Shown here: in pieces, positions 17,076-27,162 of the stretch
Numbering within the stretch: the first letter of the stretch is position 1
Layout of the letters: every line of letters starts with the position of its first letter
Source: Vreelandella venusta
GTDB taxonomy: Bacteria; Pseudomonadota; Gammaproteobacteria; Pseudomonadales; Halomonadaceae
Assembly (NCBI RefSeq): GCF_007989605.1
Contig: NZ_BJUL01000017.1
Coordinates: forward strand, 1-64,000
Length of the DNA: 64,000 nucleotides
Direction of reading: 5' to 3'
The notes under the pieces: model-generated
Databases searched by the model: none
What the model saw: the letters and a program-made list of their open reading frames with translations, nothing else
What the model was told of the DNA's origin: nothing
Made by a program: the position numbers and the translations under genes

Positions 17076-17978
17076 ATGCGCCGCTTTGATTTTTTTACGC
17101 TCAAGCTGTTTATCTCTGTTGCAGACGAAGGCCGCCTGACCGCGGCTGCCGAACGCGAACACCTAGCCCTTGCCGCCGTTAGCAAGCGAATGAGCGATCT
17201 TGAAAGCTTGGTCGGGACAACGCTACTTTACCGTAAGCCCCGTGGCGTGGAGCTAACCCCGGCAGGGCAGGCATTTTTGCATCATGCGCGGCGCATACTC
17301 GACAACGTTGAACGCTTACAGGCAGAGCTTAGCGAATATGGTGAAGGCGTGCGTGGGCATGTGCGTATCCATTCCAATACCTCAGCAATCATCGCGTTCC
17401 TTCCCCAAGATCTCAGCGCGTTCTCTCGCCACTACCCTGAAATTAAAATCGACCTGCAAGAGCGGGTCAGTAGTGAAATTATTGCCGCCGTGAGAGACGG
17501 CTTAACCGATATCGGCATTTTTGCTGGGCATGTAGCTGCGCCAGACTTACAGATAATCCCGTATCGGCGTGACCGCTTAGTGCTAGTCACGCCTGACAAA
17601 CACCCTCTAGCGGAGCGAAGTAGCATTGCCTTCAATGAAGCGCTGGCTTTCGACTTCATCGGCTTGCAGCAAGATGCTTCACTGCAAGCGCTATTGTTTG
17701 AGCAGGCTAACCTATCGGGGAAAGCGCTGCGAATGCGCATTCAAGTACGTAGCTTTGATGCTATTTGCCGCATGATCCACCATGGTATGGGGGTCGGCGT
17801 GCTACCAGAACAAACGATCTACCGCGAGCTAGGTGATCTGCAGCTTAAAAGCATCCCATTGAACGACGCCTGGGCCCAGCGGGAGCTTGTGATTGGCGTG
17901 CGCCGCTACGCAACACTTCCTGTCACGGCAAGGCACATGGTGGACCTTCTAACCGCAGAAAAGCATTCAGCGTTATAA
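17076..17978 (+). CDS. LysR-family transcriptional regulator
   Basis: DNA-binding regulator of 300 residues. The N-terminal winged HTH is visible (FVSVADEGRLTAAAEREH-like segment near 12-30, LAAVSKRMSDLESLVGTTLLYRK), followed by a substrate-binding domain of the periplasmic-binding fold (about 90-295). AGGAG lies nine bases before the ATG. It diverges from the CoA-transferase/lyase pair across about 150 bases and probably controls it in response to the pathway acid. A TTTCAGGAG-like ribosome site and no terminator separate it from the convergent SDR gene. Confidence 0.87.
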   Translation: MRRFDFFTLKLFISVADEGRLTAAAEREHLALAAVSKRMSDLESLVGTTLLYRKPRGVELTPAGQAFLHHARRILDNVERLQAELSEYGEGVRGHVRIHSNTSAIIAFLPQDLSAFSRHYPEIKIDLQERVSSEIIAAVRDGLTDIGIFAGHVAAPDLQIIPYRRDRLVLVTPDKHPLAERSSIAFNEALAFDFIGLQQDASLQALLFEQANLSGKALRMRIQVRSFDAICRMIHHGMGVGVLPEQTIYRELGDLQLKSIPLNDAWAQRELVIGVRRYATLPVTARHMVDLLTAEKHSAL

Positions 17979-17996
17979 GGTTGATCAAGTCGCTGC

Positions 17997-19074
<1,078 letters not shown>

Positions 19075-20055
19075 ATGCGGACAACATTGCTTACCACGCT
19101 GGCCACCCTGGGTATGCTAACGGCGGCCCCCTTTGCCTTGGCAAATCCGATCGAAATTCAAGTTAACAACACCATGAGCGAAGGCGGCTCTGAAAGCGCA
19201 GCGGTTGAGCGCTTTGCCGAGTACCTAGAAGAGCAGGCACCGGGCCGTTTTGAGGTGCGTCCTTTTCTAGCAGGCTCACTCGGTGGTGAAAACGCGGTGC
19301 TGGAGCTGCTCAATTTAGGGCAGACCCAGATCGCTATCACAGGCGGTAACTGGCGCCAGCAGTATGCGCCAGAGTATGACGCTATTACCGTGCCGTTTGT
19401 TTTTTCAACCTGGGACGAAGTCGACGCCTATATGGAAAGCCCTTCTGGCCAGGCATTGATCGAGCAGGCTGAGAACCAAGGCGGGCTTAAGTATTTTGGT
19501 TTGCAGCACCGTGGCCCACGCCATATGACCGCCAACAAGGCAATCAATAGCCCTGAGGACTTAGACGGCTTCCGTTTGCGTCTGCCATCGCTCCCCGTGT
19601 GGCTTAAGGTGTGGGAAGAGATCGGCGCCCAGGTAGTGAACGTTCCCGCGCCGGAAATTTACTTGGCCATGCAAACCGGTCAAGTCGATGGCCATGAAAA
19701 CTCGCTCTCCTCGCCCTATACCCGCCGCCTTTGGGAAGTTCAGGATCACATCATTATGACCAGCCACGTGCAGTTTCCGTGGAGCTGGATAGCCAGTTCA
19801 CGCTGGTGGGATGGCTTAGAAGTCGATGATCAGGCATTGATCGAAGAGGCGATCGACGTAGCTCGTCAATACGGTTCAGAGCAAGAGCGTGAACTTGACG
19901 AGTTCTATCTAAAAGCGCTGCAGGATGAAGGGATGACCATCATTGAGCCGGATGTGGCACCTTTCCGCGAAGCAGCGTTGCCTGCGATTGATCGTGTCAT
20001 GGCCGATATGGCTGATGGTGTGCGTGAAGATGCGTTAGGTAATGAAAGTCAGTAA
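19075..20055 (+). CDS. dctP: TRAP transporter solute-binding protein DctP
   Basis: Periplasmic receptor of a tripartite ATP-independent transporter, 326 residues. A signal peptide is clear (TLATLGMLTAAPFALA, cleavage after ALA). The conserved carboxylate-binding arginine lies in DLDGFRLRLPSL, and the LAMQTGQVDGHENSLSS segment is typical of DctP. It binds an organic acid and passes it to DctQM. The substrate, probably a carboxylate, is not identifiable. A terminator-like hairpin between dctP and dctQ would let more receptor be made than membrane subunits. Confidence 0.9.
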   Translation: MRTTLLTTLATLGMLTAAPFALANPIEIQVNNTMSEGGSESAAVERFAEYLEEQAPGRFEVRPFLAGSLGGENAVLELLNLGQTQIAITGGNWRQQYAPEYDAITVPFVFSTWDEVDAYMESPSGQALIEQAENQGGLKYFGLQHRGPRHMTANKAINSPEDLDGFRLRLPSLPVWLKVWEEIGAQVVNVPAPEIYLAMQTGQVDGHENSLSSPYTRRLWEVQDHIIMTSHVQFPWSWIASSRWWDGLEVDDQALIEEAIDVARQYGSEQERELDEFYLKALQDEGMTIIEPDVAPFREAALPAIDRVMADMADGVREDALGNESQ

Positions 20056-20072
20056 TTGCCTGTGCTAAATGA

Positions 20073-20107
20073 ACAACGGCGGCCTATCGGGCCGTCGTTG
20101 TAGTTTT
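20073..20107 (+). terminator. Attenuating terminator between dctP and dctQ
   Basis: ACAACGGCGGCC and GGGCCGTCGTTGT form a long stem around a short loop, followed by a T-rich stretch (tagtttt). It sits 18 bases after the dctP stop and 50 before dctQ, so it probably causes partial termination. Confidence 0.65.
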
Positions 20108-20156
20108 AAAAGATACCTATTTAAGTTAAGCCTTATTAAGCCTCAGGAGCGTTCCC

Positions 20157-20699
20157 GTGGATTCAGCTATGCCGCCCAGAAACGGGCCGGATAGAATCGC
20201 TTTTTATGTGTTGCGTTACACCACCCGTCTTTGTGATGGGATAGGTGTTGCGTTAATGGCCGCGATATTACTGCTCATTGTGTCTGCAGTGGTGGCCCGT
20301 GACGTACTTGGGCTGGGGATGCCCTGGACAGAAGAAGTCGCATCACTGCTGGCCATCTATGCCATTGGTTTTGGGTCTATCTCTGCGTGGGTACGCAGTG
20401 AGCATTTAGTGGTTGACCTGTTCAGCCACAAGCTCTCTAGCTTAGGTAAGAATATACAGTATCGCCTTACTTCGCTGATCTCTTGCGGCTTTTTTGTCCT
20501 CGCGGCATGGGGCGCGTGGATTATGTCGGATATGAGCGCCAACAATAAAACCGTTTCGTTAAGTATCAGTTTCAGCTACCTCTACTACGGTATCTTCTTT
20601 AGCTTCGCAAGCATGGCGGTCATCGCCTTTTGGAAAGCGCTGCGCGGCCCGGTTTTGTGGCTTGAAGCACCCCGCGAAGAAGAGGTGACGGCACCATGA
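20157..20699 (+). CDS. dctQ: TRAP transporter small permease DctQ
   Basis: Small membrane subunit, 180 residues with four predicted membrane helices; the first begins at GVALMAAILLLIVSAVVARD, and MPWTEEVASLLAIYAIGFGS is the characteristic DctQ segment. It starts at a GTG with CAGGAG upstream; an in-frame ATG three codons later is possible. It overlaps dctM by four bases (ATGA). Confidence 0.88.
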   Translation: MDSAMPPRNGPDRIAFYVLRYTTRLCDGIGVALMAAILLLIVSAVVARDVLGLGMPWTEEVASLLAIYAIGFGSISAWVRSEHLVVDLFSHKLSSLGKNIQYRLTSLISCGFFVLAAWGAWIMSDMSANNKTVSLSISFSYLYYGIFFSFASMAVIAFWKALRGPVLWLEAPREEEVTAP

Positions 20700-21991
20700 C
20701 TGAATTACTAATTTTCGTTGGCGGCCTGTTGGTGCTAATGGCTATCGGGTTGCCTGTTGTGGTTGCCATCGGTGTGACTTCATTTATCGCTTTGGTATTC
20801 ACCGGTACCGGAGGGTTGCCCGTTGAGCTACTGCCACTGCGAATGGTGCAAACGCTCAACAACTTTACCCTGTTGGCCATTCCGCTGTTTATTCTGGCGG
20901 CCAATATTATGAATATTGGCTCAACAACCACGCGTATTTTTGACTTCGCCACCGCATTAGTCGGTTTTACCAAGGGCGGTCTTGGTCACGCTAACGTAGT
21001 GGCCAGCTCCATTTTTGCCACTATGTCGGGTACTGCCGTGGCCGACGCGGCGGGTTTGGGGAGCATTGAAATTAAAGCCATGAAAGAGCGTGGCTATGAT
21101 TTGAGTTATGCCACTGGGATTACCGCCGCCTCAAGTGTCATTGGGCCGATTCTACCGCCCAGTATTGCGTTGGTCGTGTATGGCTGGTTGGCCAACGTGA
21201 GTATCGGCGGGCTATTTATGGCGGGGCTGCTGCCCGGTATTTTGATGGCATTACTATTGATGGGGATGACGGTAGTGCTCGGGGCAACAGGCAAAGTAGT
21301 GATGCCTAAGCCTACGCCGTTTGATGCCTGCGAGGTCGTTCGAACCGGCAAGCGCGCTATTCTGCCTTTGATGATGCCCACTATTATTGTCGGTGGTATT
21401 TGGGGGGGCTTCTTTACGCCCACAGAAGCCGGCGCCATTGCCTCGCTCTATGCGGTTATTTTAGGCGGCCTGATCTACCGTGACTTAAGCCTGCGCGACT
21501 TGTTTAATGCTTTCCAACGTACCCTTATGTTCAGCGCCGTGATTCTGCTGATTATTGCGGTATCCAGCTTTTATGGCTGGATTTTGGTTCGCATGGGCAT
21601 TCCGCAAGCGTTGGCGGGACAAGTGGCCAGCATCGATATGCCGACGATTGCGTTGCTGCTCTGCTTTGCGCTGTTCTTCCTGCTTATCGGCTGTTTCATG
21701 TCGGTCATTGAGAGCATCCTGATCTTCACTCCGATTGTGGTGCCTGCTGCGCTAAGCGCGGGGTTAGACCCTGTCCATTTCGGCATTGTGATGGTCATTA
21801 CGCTTTCAGTGGGGGTTATCACACCACCCTTTGGCACGGTGTTGTTTCTAATGGTGGGCATTACGCGACTACGCTATGGGCAGGTGGTCAAAGCGGTGTT
21901 GCCATTCCTGTTACCGATTCTGGCCACGATTTTATTGTTGATTGCGATACCTGGCCTTGCCACGTGGCTGCCTCGAGTGATGGGGTATTAA
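20696..21991 (+). CDS. dctM: TRAP transporter large permease DctM
   Basis: Main membrane subunit that uses a sodium gradient to drive uptake, 431 residues with about 11-12 helices. Family motifs are FATMSGTAVADAAGLGSIEI near residue 103, SSVIGPILPPSIALVVYG near 145, FFTPTEAGAIASLYAV near 240 and ITPPFGTVLFL near 365. It is the last gene of the operon. I see no terminator hairpin immediately after it. Confidence 0.9.
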   Translation: MTELLIFVGGLLVLMAIGLPVVVAIGVTSFIALVFTGTGGLPVELLPLRMVQTLNNFTLLAIPLFILAANIMNIGSTTTRIFDFATALVGFTKGGLGHANVVASSIFATMSGTAVADAAGLGSIEIKAMKERGYDLSYATGITAASSVIGPILPPSIALVVYGWLANVSIGGLFMAGLLPGILMALLLMGMTVVLGATGKVVMPKPTPFDACEVVRTGKRAILPLMMPTIIVGGIWGGFFTPTEAGAIASLYAVILGGLIYRDLSLRDLFNAFQRTLMFSAVILLIIAVSSFYGWILVRMGIPQALAGQVASIDMPTIALLLCFALFFLLIGCFMSVIESILIFTPIVVPAALSAGLDPVHFGIVMVITLSVGVITPPFGTVLFLMVGITRLRYGQVVKAVLPFLLPILATILLLIAIPGLATWLPRVMGY

Positions 21992-22036
21992 TTGCCTAAC
22001 ACCCAATTGACATGATGCAACAGGACCCATGTGCCA

Positions 22037-22189
22037 ATGGTAAACAATAAATCGCTAATTAAAGATAGATGCAGCCTTAGGTTGGCATGCACTGTTTATA
22101 TTCAAGATTATGTATTTATTGTGTTTTTTGTTTTATTGGCATGGCTTGGTATGGCGGCTGCAATGTATTGGGCAAGAGCGGAATGTTAG
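22037..22189 (+). CDS. Candidate 50-residue single-span membrane protein
   Basis: An open frame of 50 codons lies in the 300-base gap between dctM and the acidic protein gene. It has a basic N-terminus (NNKSLIKDR) and one long hydrophobic span (FIVFFVLLAWLGMAAAMYWA). The ribosome site is poor (AGGA 11 bases away). The stretch is A+T-rich, and T-rich DNA readily yields hydrophobic frames, so this may be chance. Function unknown. Confidence 0.3.
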   Translation: MVNNKSLIKDRCSLRLACTVYIQDYVFIVFFVLLAWLGMAAAMYWARAEC

Positions 22190-22218
22190 GAAGACATGAC
22201 GTTCTTGCCACTAACCAA

Positions 22219-22256
22219 GGTTTTCAAATGACCGAATTTTCTGGTCACCGAAAACC
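22219..22256 (+). promoter_or_regulatory. Two-part hairpin in the leader of the acidic protein gene
   Basis: GGTTTTC (22219-22225) pairs with GAAAACC (22250-22256), and inside it TGACC (22229-22233) pairs with GGTCA (22243-22247). The structure ends 23 bases before the Shine-Dalgarno sequence AGGAGG (22279-22284). It may stabilise or regulate the message. Confidence 0.5.
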
Positions 22257-22291
22257 AAAGTGAAAGCGAAGCCATACCAGGAGGCATGACT

Positions 22292-22564
22292 ATGAAAAAG
22301 GAATCTCTCAAGAAACTTGGCATTTTAGGCGTATCGTTTGGTTTAATCGCTAGTCCGCTGGCCTTTGCTGGCATGGAAGGCAACGATGATTACGAGCCTG
22401 CTCCTCAGGAAGAAACGACCCAGGATGAGCAAGGCGCTTACAACTCCTTCGACTCTGAGCAAGAGCAAGGTGCTACCAATGAAGGCGTAACCACTGAGTA
22501 CGAAGAGGAAGAAGAAGAGCAAGGCACATGGGAAACTGAAGAGGAAGACGATTCCGGTTGGTAA
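22292..22564 (+). CDS. Small, highly acidic exported protein
   Basis: Ninety residues from the ATG at 22292, which sits seven bases after a perfect AGGAGG; the ATG at 22286 is too close to it. Residues 1-27 form a signal peptide (KKLGILGVSFGLIASPLAFA, cut after AFA). The mature part is low-complexity and dominated by Glu, Asp, Gln, Gly and Thr, with a run of Glu near residues 70-76 and Trp residues at the end (GTWETEEEDDSGW). No family recognised. A strong ribosome site, leader hairpin and strong terminator suggest an abundant monocistronic product, perhaps a periplasmic ion- or hydration-related protein in a halophile (inference). Confidence 0.75.
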   Translation: MKKESLKKLGILGVSFGLIASPLAFAGMEGNDDYEPAPQEETTQDEQGAYNSFDSEQEQGATNEGVTTEYEEEEEEQGTWETEEEDDSGW

Positions 22565-22615
22565 ACCCTGCTTGCTAACGGATTAACTTCTACCCAGGTT
22601 CACGGATGAACCAGA

Positions 22616-22644
22616 AAATGCCCCGCCAGTTGCGGGGCATTTTT
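22616..22644 (+). terminator. Rho-independent terminator after the acidic protein gene
   Basis: ATGCCCCGC (22618-22626) and GCGGGGCAT (22632-22640) form a perfect 9-bp stem with loop CAGTT and a following T run. Confidence 0.88.
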
Positions 22645-22768
22645 GCGTTAAAAGGTGCCACATAGGGCGTAAAGGTCGTCAGGATAGGGCGTAAGGATAG
22701 GGTGTCGGGAATGAATAGGCTATGGTTAGAGTTCTATTACTAACATCAGCCACAAGGACGTTGCCGAC

Positions 22769-23875
22769 GTGTTGAACTGGAAGGAGGTTCCACAGCTTCC
22801 TAAAGCGCAAGGACGAATCGAGGCGATTGATCTCGCGCGTGGTATTGCCATTGGGCTGATGATTATCAGTCATGCCGTTAGCGGTTTAGTAGGTATGCGC
22901 CATGTGCCCGACTGGGGCATGGTGCCTATCCACTTTTTGACCAAGTTCTCGTCCTCGCTGTTTATTTTAGTTTTCGGCATTGCGCTGGCGGTGGCCTTCC
23001 TTGCTTACACGCAAAGTGACGATTGGCCTCGACGGCGGTTGAAACTGTGGGTAAGGGCCGTTGAGGTTTGGTTTTGGTATAAAGCGCTGATTATTATCGA
23101 AATGCTACCCTTTAGCTCGCCTAGCGATATGGTTAGCACGCTGCTCTACGGTCGATTTGCTATCTGGGTAGAGATTCTCGGTTTTTATGCCATTGCCTTG
23201 CTATGGGTACCGCTGATACTGCCGCTGTGGGCGCGAATGCCCCTCTGGGGACGTTTGGCGACCATTGCAGGATTAACGCTACTTTCTGCATGGCTACAAG
23301 GGTTTTCCTTTGGGGGCTACGACCTTTTAAAAGCATTTCTGGTCGATCATGAAGAGCACTATGCCTGGGGGCAGCTTAGCCGTGCCCCGTTAATTTTATC
23401 TGGCTTATTGGTTGGCGAAGCACTGCTACGCTGCTATTTCGATGCCGCTTTACGCCGTCGTTTAATTCTTTGGCTGATAGGGGCGGGGGCGCTGATGGTC
23501 GCTGCTTTTTATGCCATCGCCATCGCCGGGGGTGATGTTCATGGTGCGATGATGGCGGTGGCTCGTAATGTGGGAAAACACCCGCCAGGGATAAACTTTA
23601 TGCTGTTTAGCGTGGGTGGCGCGCTGGTACTGCTCGGGCTTGCCTTAGCGGGTGGAGCAGCCGCTGCGAAAGTACTGTTGCCGATCACGCTAGTTGGTAG
23701 TGATGCGCTCAAAGCCTTTATCTTCCATATCGTGATGATTTTTCTGGTACTGCGCTTTTTATTGGAAGGCGAGGGGGCCTACAGCTACCCGCAGGCGCTA
23801 GGCGCTGGTGGCTTGTTAATACTCGGCGCCGCGCTATGGATTTGGCTAACCCGCTGGATGGCGGCTCATCGCTAA
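22769..23875 (+). CDS. Polytopic membrane protein, acyltransferase/DUF1624-like
   Basis: Integral membrane protein of 368 residues with about ten hydrophobic segments. The N-terminus RIEAIDLARGIAIGLMIISH, with Asp, Arg and a membrane-embedded His, matches the start of acyltransferase-3 and HGSNAT/DUF1624 families, which move acyl groups across membranes. It starts with GTG; the ribosome site is weak. The next gene, a serine hydrolase, begins inside or just after its 3' end, so the two may act together on an envelope substrate. Exact function is unknown. Confidence 0.65.
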   Translation: MLNWKEVPQLPKAQGRIEAIDLARGIAIGLMIISHAVSGLVGMRHVPDWGMVPIHFLTKFSSSLFILVFGIALAVAFLAYTQSDDWPRRRLKLWVRAVEVWFWYKALIIIEMLPFSSPSDMVSTLLYGRFAIWVEILGFYAIALLWVPLILPLWARMPLWGRLATIAGLTLLSAWLQGFSFGGYDLLKAFLVDHEEHYAWGQLSRAPLILSGLLVGEALLRCYFDAALRRRLILWLIGAGALMVAAFYAIAIAGGDVHGAMMAVARNVGKHPPGINFMLFSVGGALVLLGLALAGGAAAAKVLLPITLVGSDALKAFIFHIVMIFLVLRFLLEGEGAYSYPQALGAGGLLILGAALWIWLTRWMAAHR

Positions 23876-23904
23876 ACGCGAGCAAACTAACGGGAGTTGA
23901 CGAT

Positions 23905-24996
23905 TTGCGACACTGGATACAGCGTGGGCTGATGGTAGTCGCGCTGTTAATAGCGCTGCCCGTTCATGCAGATTGGTATTATGTAGTTGATAAACAGAGT
24001 CGCTGGCAGGGTGACTTAAACGCCCGCATGGCCGCCATCGAAGAGGTATTTGGTGGGCAGCTGGGCGTGTATGTGCAGAATCTAGCCAGTGGCGAAGCCT
24101 ATGCCTGGAAAGCCGATGAACCATGGTATTTGGCATCGCTGATAAAGGTACCGGTGGCTGCCCAAGTGTTGGCCGAGCATCAAGCTGGCAGGCTAGCTCT
24201 TGATGAGCGGATTACCCTGGCACGCAGCGACTATGTGGACGGCGCAGGCCCGGTTAACTGGCATGACCCAGGTACGCCTATTTCCATCCGTTATTTGTTG
24301 GAACAGATGATCACCGTTAGCGATAACACTGCCTCCGATATGCTGATTGATCGTGTAGGGCTTGAGGCAGTAAATACACGGGTAACGTCGATGGTGGCCG
24401 CGAGCGGAGGAAAGCCCGATCATATAGGGCCAATTAGCAAGCTCGTTGGCGTACGCCAAGGGGTGTATGGCCAGCTTCATCCAGAAGCTCAAGGCTTAGG
24501 TGGTTTAGATTTTATGGCGTTGCGCAAGCACAGTGTTAGCCAGCGACCGGTGGCGTTAGCCCGTGTACTTAGCGTGCGCCAAGATGCCTTCGCGCAACCT
24601 GACTATGACAGTGCCTTTGATGCCTATGAAGCTACGGGTGAGAACGTAGGCACGCTGCGCGCCTTCGGCGATGTGCTAGCCTCACTTCACCATGGGGGTA
24701 TGGCGGATTTGAATAGCGAGCAGCGCCAAACGCTGTTGGCGGTAATGAGCCGTACTTCCTCTGGCGAGCGCCGCTTGAAACAAGGATTGGGCAGTGACAT
24801 TCATTTTGCCCATAAGACCGGCACCCAGCACCGTCGCAGTTGCGATGCGGGTATTGCCTCACGCTTTTCTTCAGTCCAGGGGCCTTGGGTAATTGTCACT
24901 TGTAGCCGAGGCCCGCTTTCGGTAAGCGCCCATGAGCGCGCCTTGGCAAGTGTTGGGGAGGCGCTACGTTTTAGTGGTGCGTTAGCTGACCTTTAA
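23905..24996 (+). CDS. Exported beta-lactamase-fold serine hydrolase
   Basis: Penicillin-recognising serine hydrolase of class A beta-lactamase layout, 363 residues from the TTG at 23905, which has GGAG eight bases upstream and gives a clean signal peptide (LMVVALLIALPVHA). An upstream ATG at 23836 overlaps the previous gene and would spoil the signal peptide. Catalytic motifs are SLIK (S78, K81), SDN (139-141) and KTG (304-306). The stretch between SDN and KTG is longer than in true class A enzymes, and I do not see the ExxLN omega-loop motif needed for deacylation. It may be a peptidase or a penicillin-binding esterase rather than a resistance enzyme. Confidence 0.72.
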   Translation: MRHWIQRGLMVVALLIALPVHADWYYVVDKQSRWQGDLNARMAAIEEVFGGQLGVYVQNLASGEAYAWKADEPWYLASLIKVPVAAQVLAEHQAGRLALDERITLARSDYVDGAGPVNWHDPGTPISIRYLLEQMITVSDNTASDMLIDRVGLEAVNTRVTSMVAASGGKPDHIGPISKLVGVRQGVYGQLHPEAQGLGGLDFMALRKHSVSQRPVALARVLSVRQDAFAQPDYDSAFDAYEATGENVGTLRAFGDVLASLHHGGMADLNSEQRQTLLAVMSRTSSGERRLKQGLGSDIHFAHKTGTQHRRSCDAGIASRFSSVQGPWVIVTCSRGPLSVSAHERALASVGEALRFSGALADL

Positions 24997-25078
24997 TCAA
25001 GCTAACGCTAGCGCCTAACGCCGTACCAGCATGATAAACTGATACGCCGCTTTGGGGCTTTTTAATAAGGAGTTTGTT

Positions 25079-25357
25079 ATGGCAAGTGCCAGCGCCCGTC
25101 ATATTTTGGTAAGCAGCGAAGAGCAGTGCAACGCACTGAAGCAAGAGATCGAAAACGGTCGTGATTTCGCAGAAGTGGCCAAGCAGCACTCTAGCTGCCC
25201 TTCTGGCCGTCAAGGCGGTGACCTGGGTAGCTTTGGCCCCGGCCAAATGGTACCGGAATTTGACAAGGTCGTTTTCAGCGGTGAGCTGAATAAGGTACAC
25301 GGCCCGGTCAAAACCCAGTTTGGTTACCACCTGCTGGAAATCACTAGCCGCAGTTAA
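25079..25357 (+). CDS. ppiC: Parvulin-type peptidyl-prolyl isomerase PpiC
   Basis: Small cytoplasmic parvulin of 92 residues, the normal size of PpiC. The family pattern is complete: [10 protein letters not shown] at the start, [22 protein letters not shown] in the centre, and [12 protein letters not shown] at the end. The ATG at 25079 has AAGGAG six bases before; the longer open frame from 25052 reads through that site and is rejected. It stands alone between the serine hydrolase and an ABC transporter. Confidence 0.93.
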   Translation: MASASARHILVSSEEQCNALKQEIENGRDFAEVAKQHSSCPSGRQGGDLGSFGPGQMVPEFDKVVFSGELNKVHGPVKTQFGYHLLEITSRS

Positions 25358-25415
25358 TGGCGCCGAACATCCGTCAAGCACCGCGGCAATGCTGTCGCGG
25401 TGTGAGGAGCACGCC

Positions 25416-26351
25416 TTGAACGATCCCATTATTACTATTGAAGGCTTGAACAAAACCTACGAAGGTGGCTTTCAAGCCCTTAGCCGTGTGGATTTAACTA
25501 TTCAGCGCGGCGAAATTTTTGCCCTGCTTGGCCCCAACGGGGCGGGCAAAACAACGCTAATCAGCGTGGTATGTGGGCTGGTAAGCCCAACCCAAGGCCA
25601 CGTCATTGTCGATGGCTATGATAGCGTTAGCCACTATCGTCAGGCTCGTGAACGAATTGGTCTTGTGCCTCAAGAACTGACCAACGAAGCCTTTGAAACG
25701 GTATGGAACACGGTTAGCTTTAGCCGTGGTTTGTTTGGTAAGCCACCTAACCCTGCGCATATTGAGAAAGTGCTTAAGTCGCTGGCCTTGTGGGACAAAC
25801 GCAATAATCGCTTGATGACCCTTTCCGGTGGCATGAAGCGCCGCGTATTGATCGCCAAAGCGCTCTCTCATGAACCACGCATTCTGTTTCTAGATGAACC
25901 CACCGCAGGGGTAGACGTCGAGCTACGCCGTGATATGTGGGAAGTGGTACGCGGGCTGCGGGATAATGGTGTCACGATCATTCTCACCACCCATTACATT
26001 GAAGAGGCCGAAGAAATGGCCGACCGCATTGGCGTTATTAATCGCGGTGAGATTGTCTTGGTGGAAGAGAAAGCAGCGCTGATGAAAAAGCTTGGCAGCA
26101 AGCAGCTAACGCTGCAGCTACACACGCCGCTCTCCGCACTGCCTGCATCTCTTGATCAAGACGAGTTGAGCCTGGCAGCCGATGGCTATGAATTGGTGTA
26201 CACCTACGATGGCCGTCAGGAGGAGGACGGGCGCGGTATTTCTGCGCTGCTCACCCAGTTGGAGCGGGCGGGCATTGGCTTTAAAGATCTGCATACCCGG
26301 CAAAGCTCGTTGGAAGATATTTTCGTCGATTTGGTAAAGGAGCGCCCATGA
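25416..26351 (+). CDS. ABC transporter ATP-binding protein (YadG-like)
   Basis: ATPase of an ABC-2-type exporter, 311 residues. A TTG at 25416 is preceded by GAGGAG at six bases and gives the natural start [17 protein letters not shown]; upstream codons lie in the intergenic tail of ppiC. Walker A is GPNGAGKTT, the signature [15 protein letters not shown], Walker [14 protein letters not shown]-loop [16 protein letters not shown]. The C-terminal domain is DrrA/CcmA-like. It overlaps the permease gene by four bases. The E. coli homologue pair yadG/yadH has no assigned substrate. Confidence 0.85.
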   Translation: MNDPIITIEGLNKTYEGGFQALSRVDLTIQRGEIFALLGPNGAGKTTLISVVCGLVSPTQGHVIVDGYDSVSHYRQARERIGLVPQELTNEAFETVWNTVSFSRGLFGKPPNPAHIEKVLKSLALWDKRNNRLMTLSGGMKRRVLIAKALSHEPRILFLDEPTAGVDVELRRDMWEVVRGLRDNGVTIILTTHYIEEAEEMADRIGVINRGEIVLVEEKAALMKKLGSKQLTLQLHTPLSALPASLDQDELSLAADGYELVYTYDGRQEEDGRGISALLTQLERAGIGFKDLHTRQSSLEDIFVDLVKERP

Positions 26352-27109
26352 ATCTCTACCCCGTTCGTGCCATTTATATGGCGGAAATGGCGCGCACCCG
26401 CCGTACTTTGCTGCAAAGCATTGTATCGCCAGTGATTTCAACCTCGCTTTACTTTGTGGTGTTTGGCGCGGCGATTGGTTCACGCATCAGCGAAATTAAC
26501 GGGGTCAGCTACGGGGCCTTTATTGTGCCTGGTCTGATTATGCTGATGCTACTTACTCAGAGTGTCTCTAATGCCTCGTTTGGGATTTTCTTCCCGAAGT
26601 TCTCCGGCAGCATTTATGAAATTCTCTCAGCGCCCATCTCTTATTTAGAAGTGGTGGTGGGCTATGTAGGCGCGGCTGCCTCGAAATCGATTATTTTGGG
26701 GCTGATCATCCTGGCAACGTCCAGCTTATTTGTGCCGCTGGAAATTGCTCATCCGATTTGGATGCTGACCTTCCTGGTGCTGACCGCCGTCACCTTCAGC
26801 CTGCTGGGCTTTATCATCGGTATTTGGGCAGATGGTTTCGACAAGCTGCAGCTGGTGCCTTTGTTGGTGATCACTCCGCTAACGTTTTTGGGGGGCAGTT
26901 TTTACTCCATTGATATGCTGCCGCCGTTTTGGCAAACCGTAACGTTAGCCAACCCCGTGGTCTACTTGGTCAGTGGATTCCGTTGGAGCTTCTACGGCAT
27001 TGGCGATGTTAGCTTAGCGGCTAGCGTGGCAATGATCATGCTCTTCCTGGCAGCCAGCCTTGCCACCATTGCCTGGATTTTTCGCACTGGCTATCGCTTA
27101 AAGCCTTGA
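26348..27109 (+). CDS. ABC-2 type permease (YadH-like)
   Basis: Membrane partner of the preceding ATPase, 253 residues with six hydrophobic segments. The ABC-2 signature region is visible in [26 protein letters not shown] followed by [12 protein letters not shown] (given here in parts). Translation is coupled by ATGA overlap. It probably forms a homodimeric exporter channel; the cargo is unknown. Confidence 0.85.
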   Translation: MNLYPVRAIYMAEMARTRRTLLQSIVSPVISTSLYFVVFGAAIGSRISEINGVSYGAFIVPGLIMLMLLTQSVSNASFGIFFPKFSGSIYEILSAPISYLEVVVGYVGAAASKSIILGLIILATSSLFVPLEIAHPIWMLTFLVLTAVTFSLLGFIIGIWADGFDKLQLVPLLVITPLTFLGGSFYSIDMLPPFWQTVTLANPVVYLVSGFRWSFYGIGDVSLAASVAMIMLFLAASLATIAWIFRTGYRLKP

Positions 27110-27162
27110 GTGCGCCAATGTCTTATTTAGCTGTTCTTCTGATAAAAAGGTAACTCCCGCTT

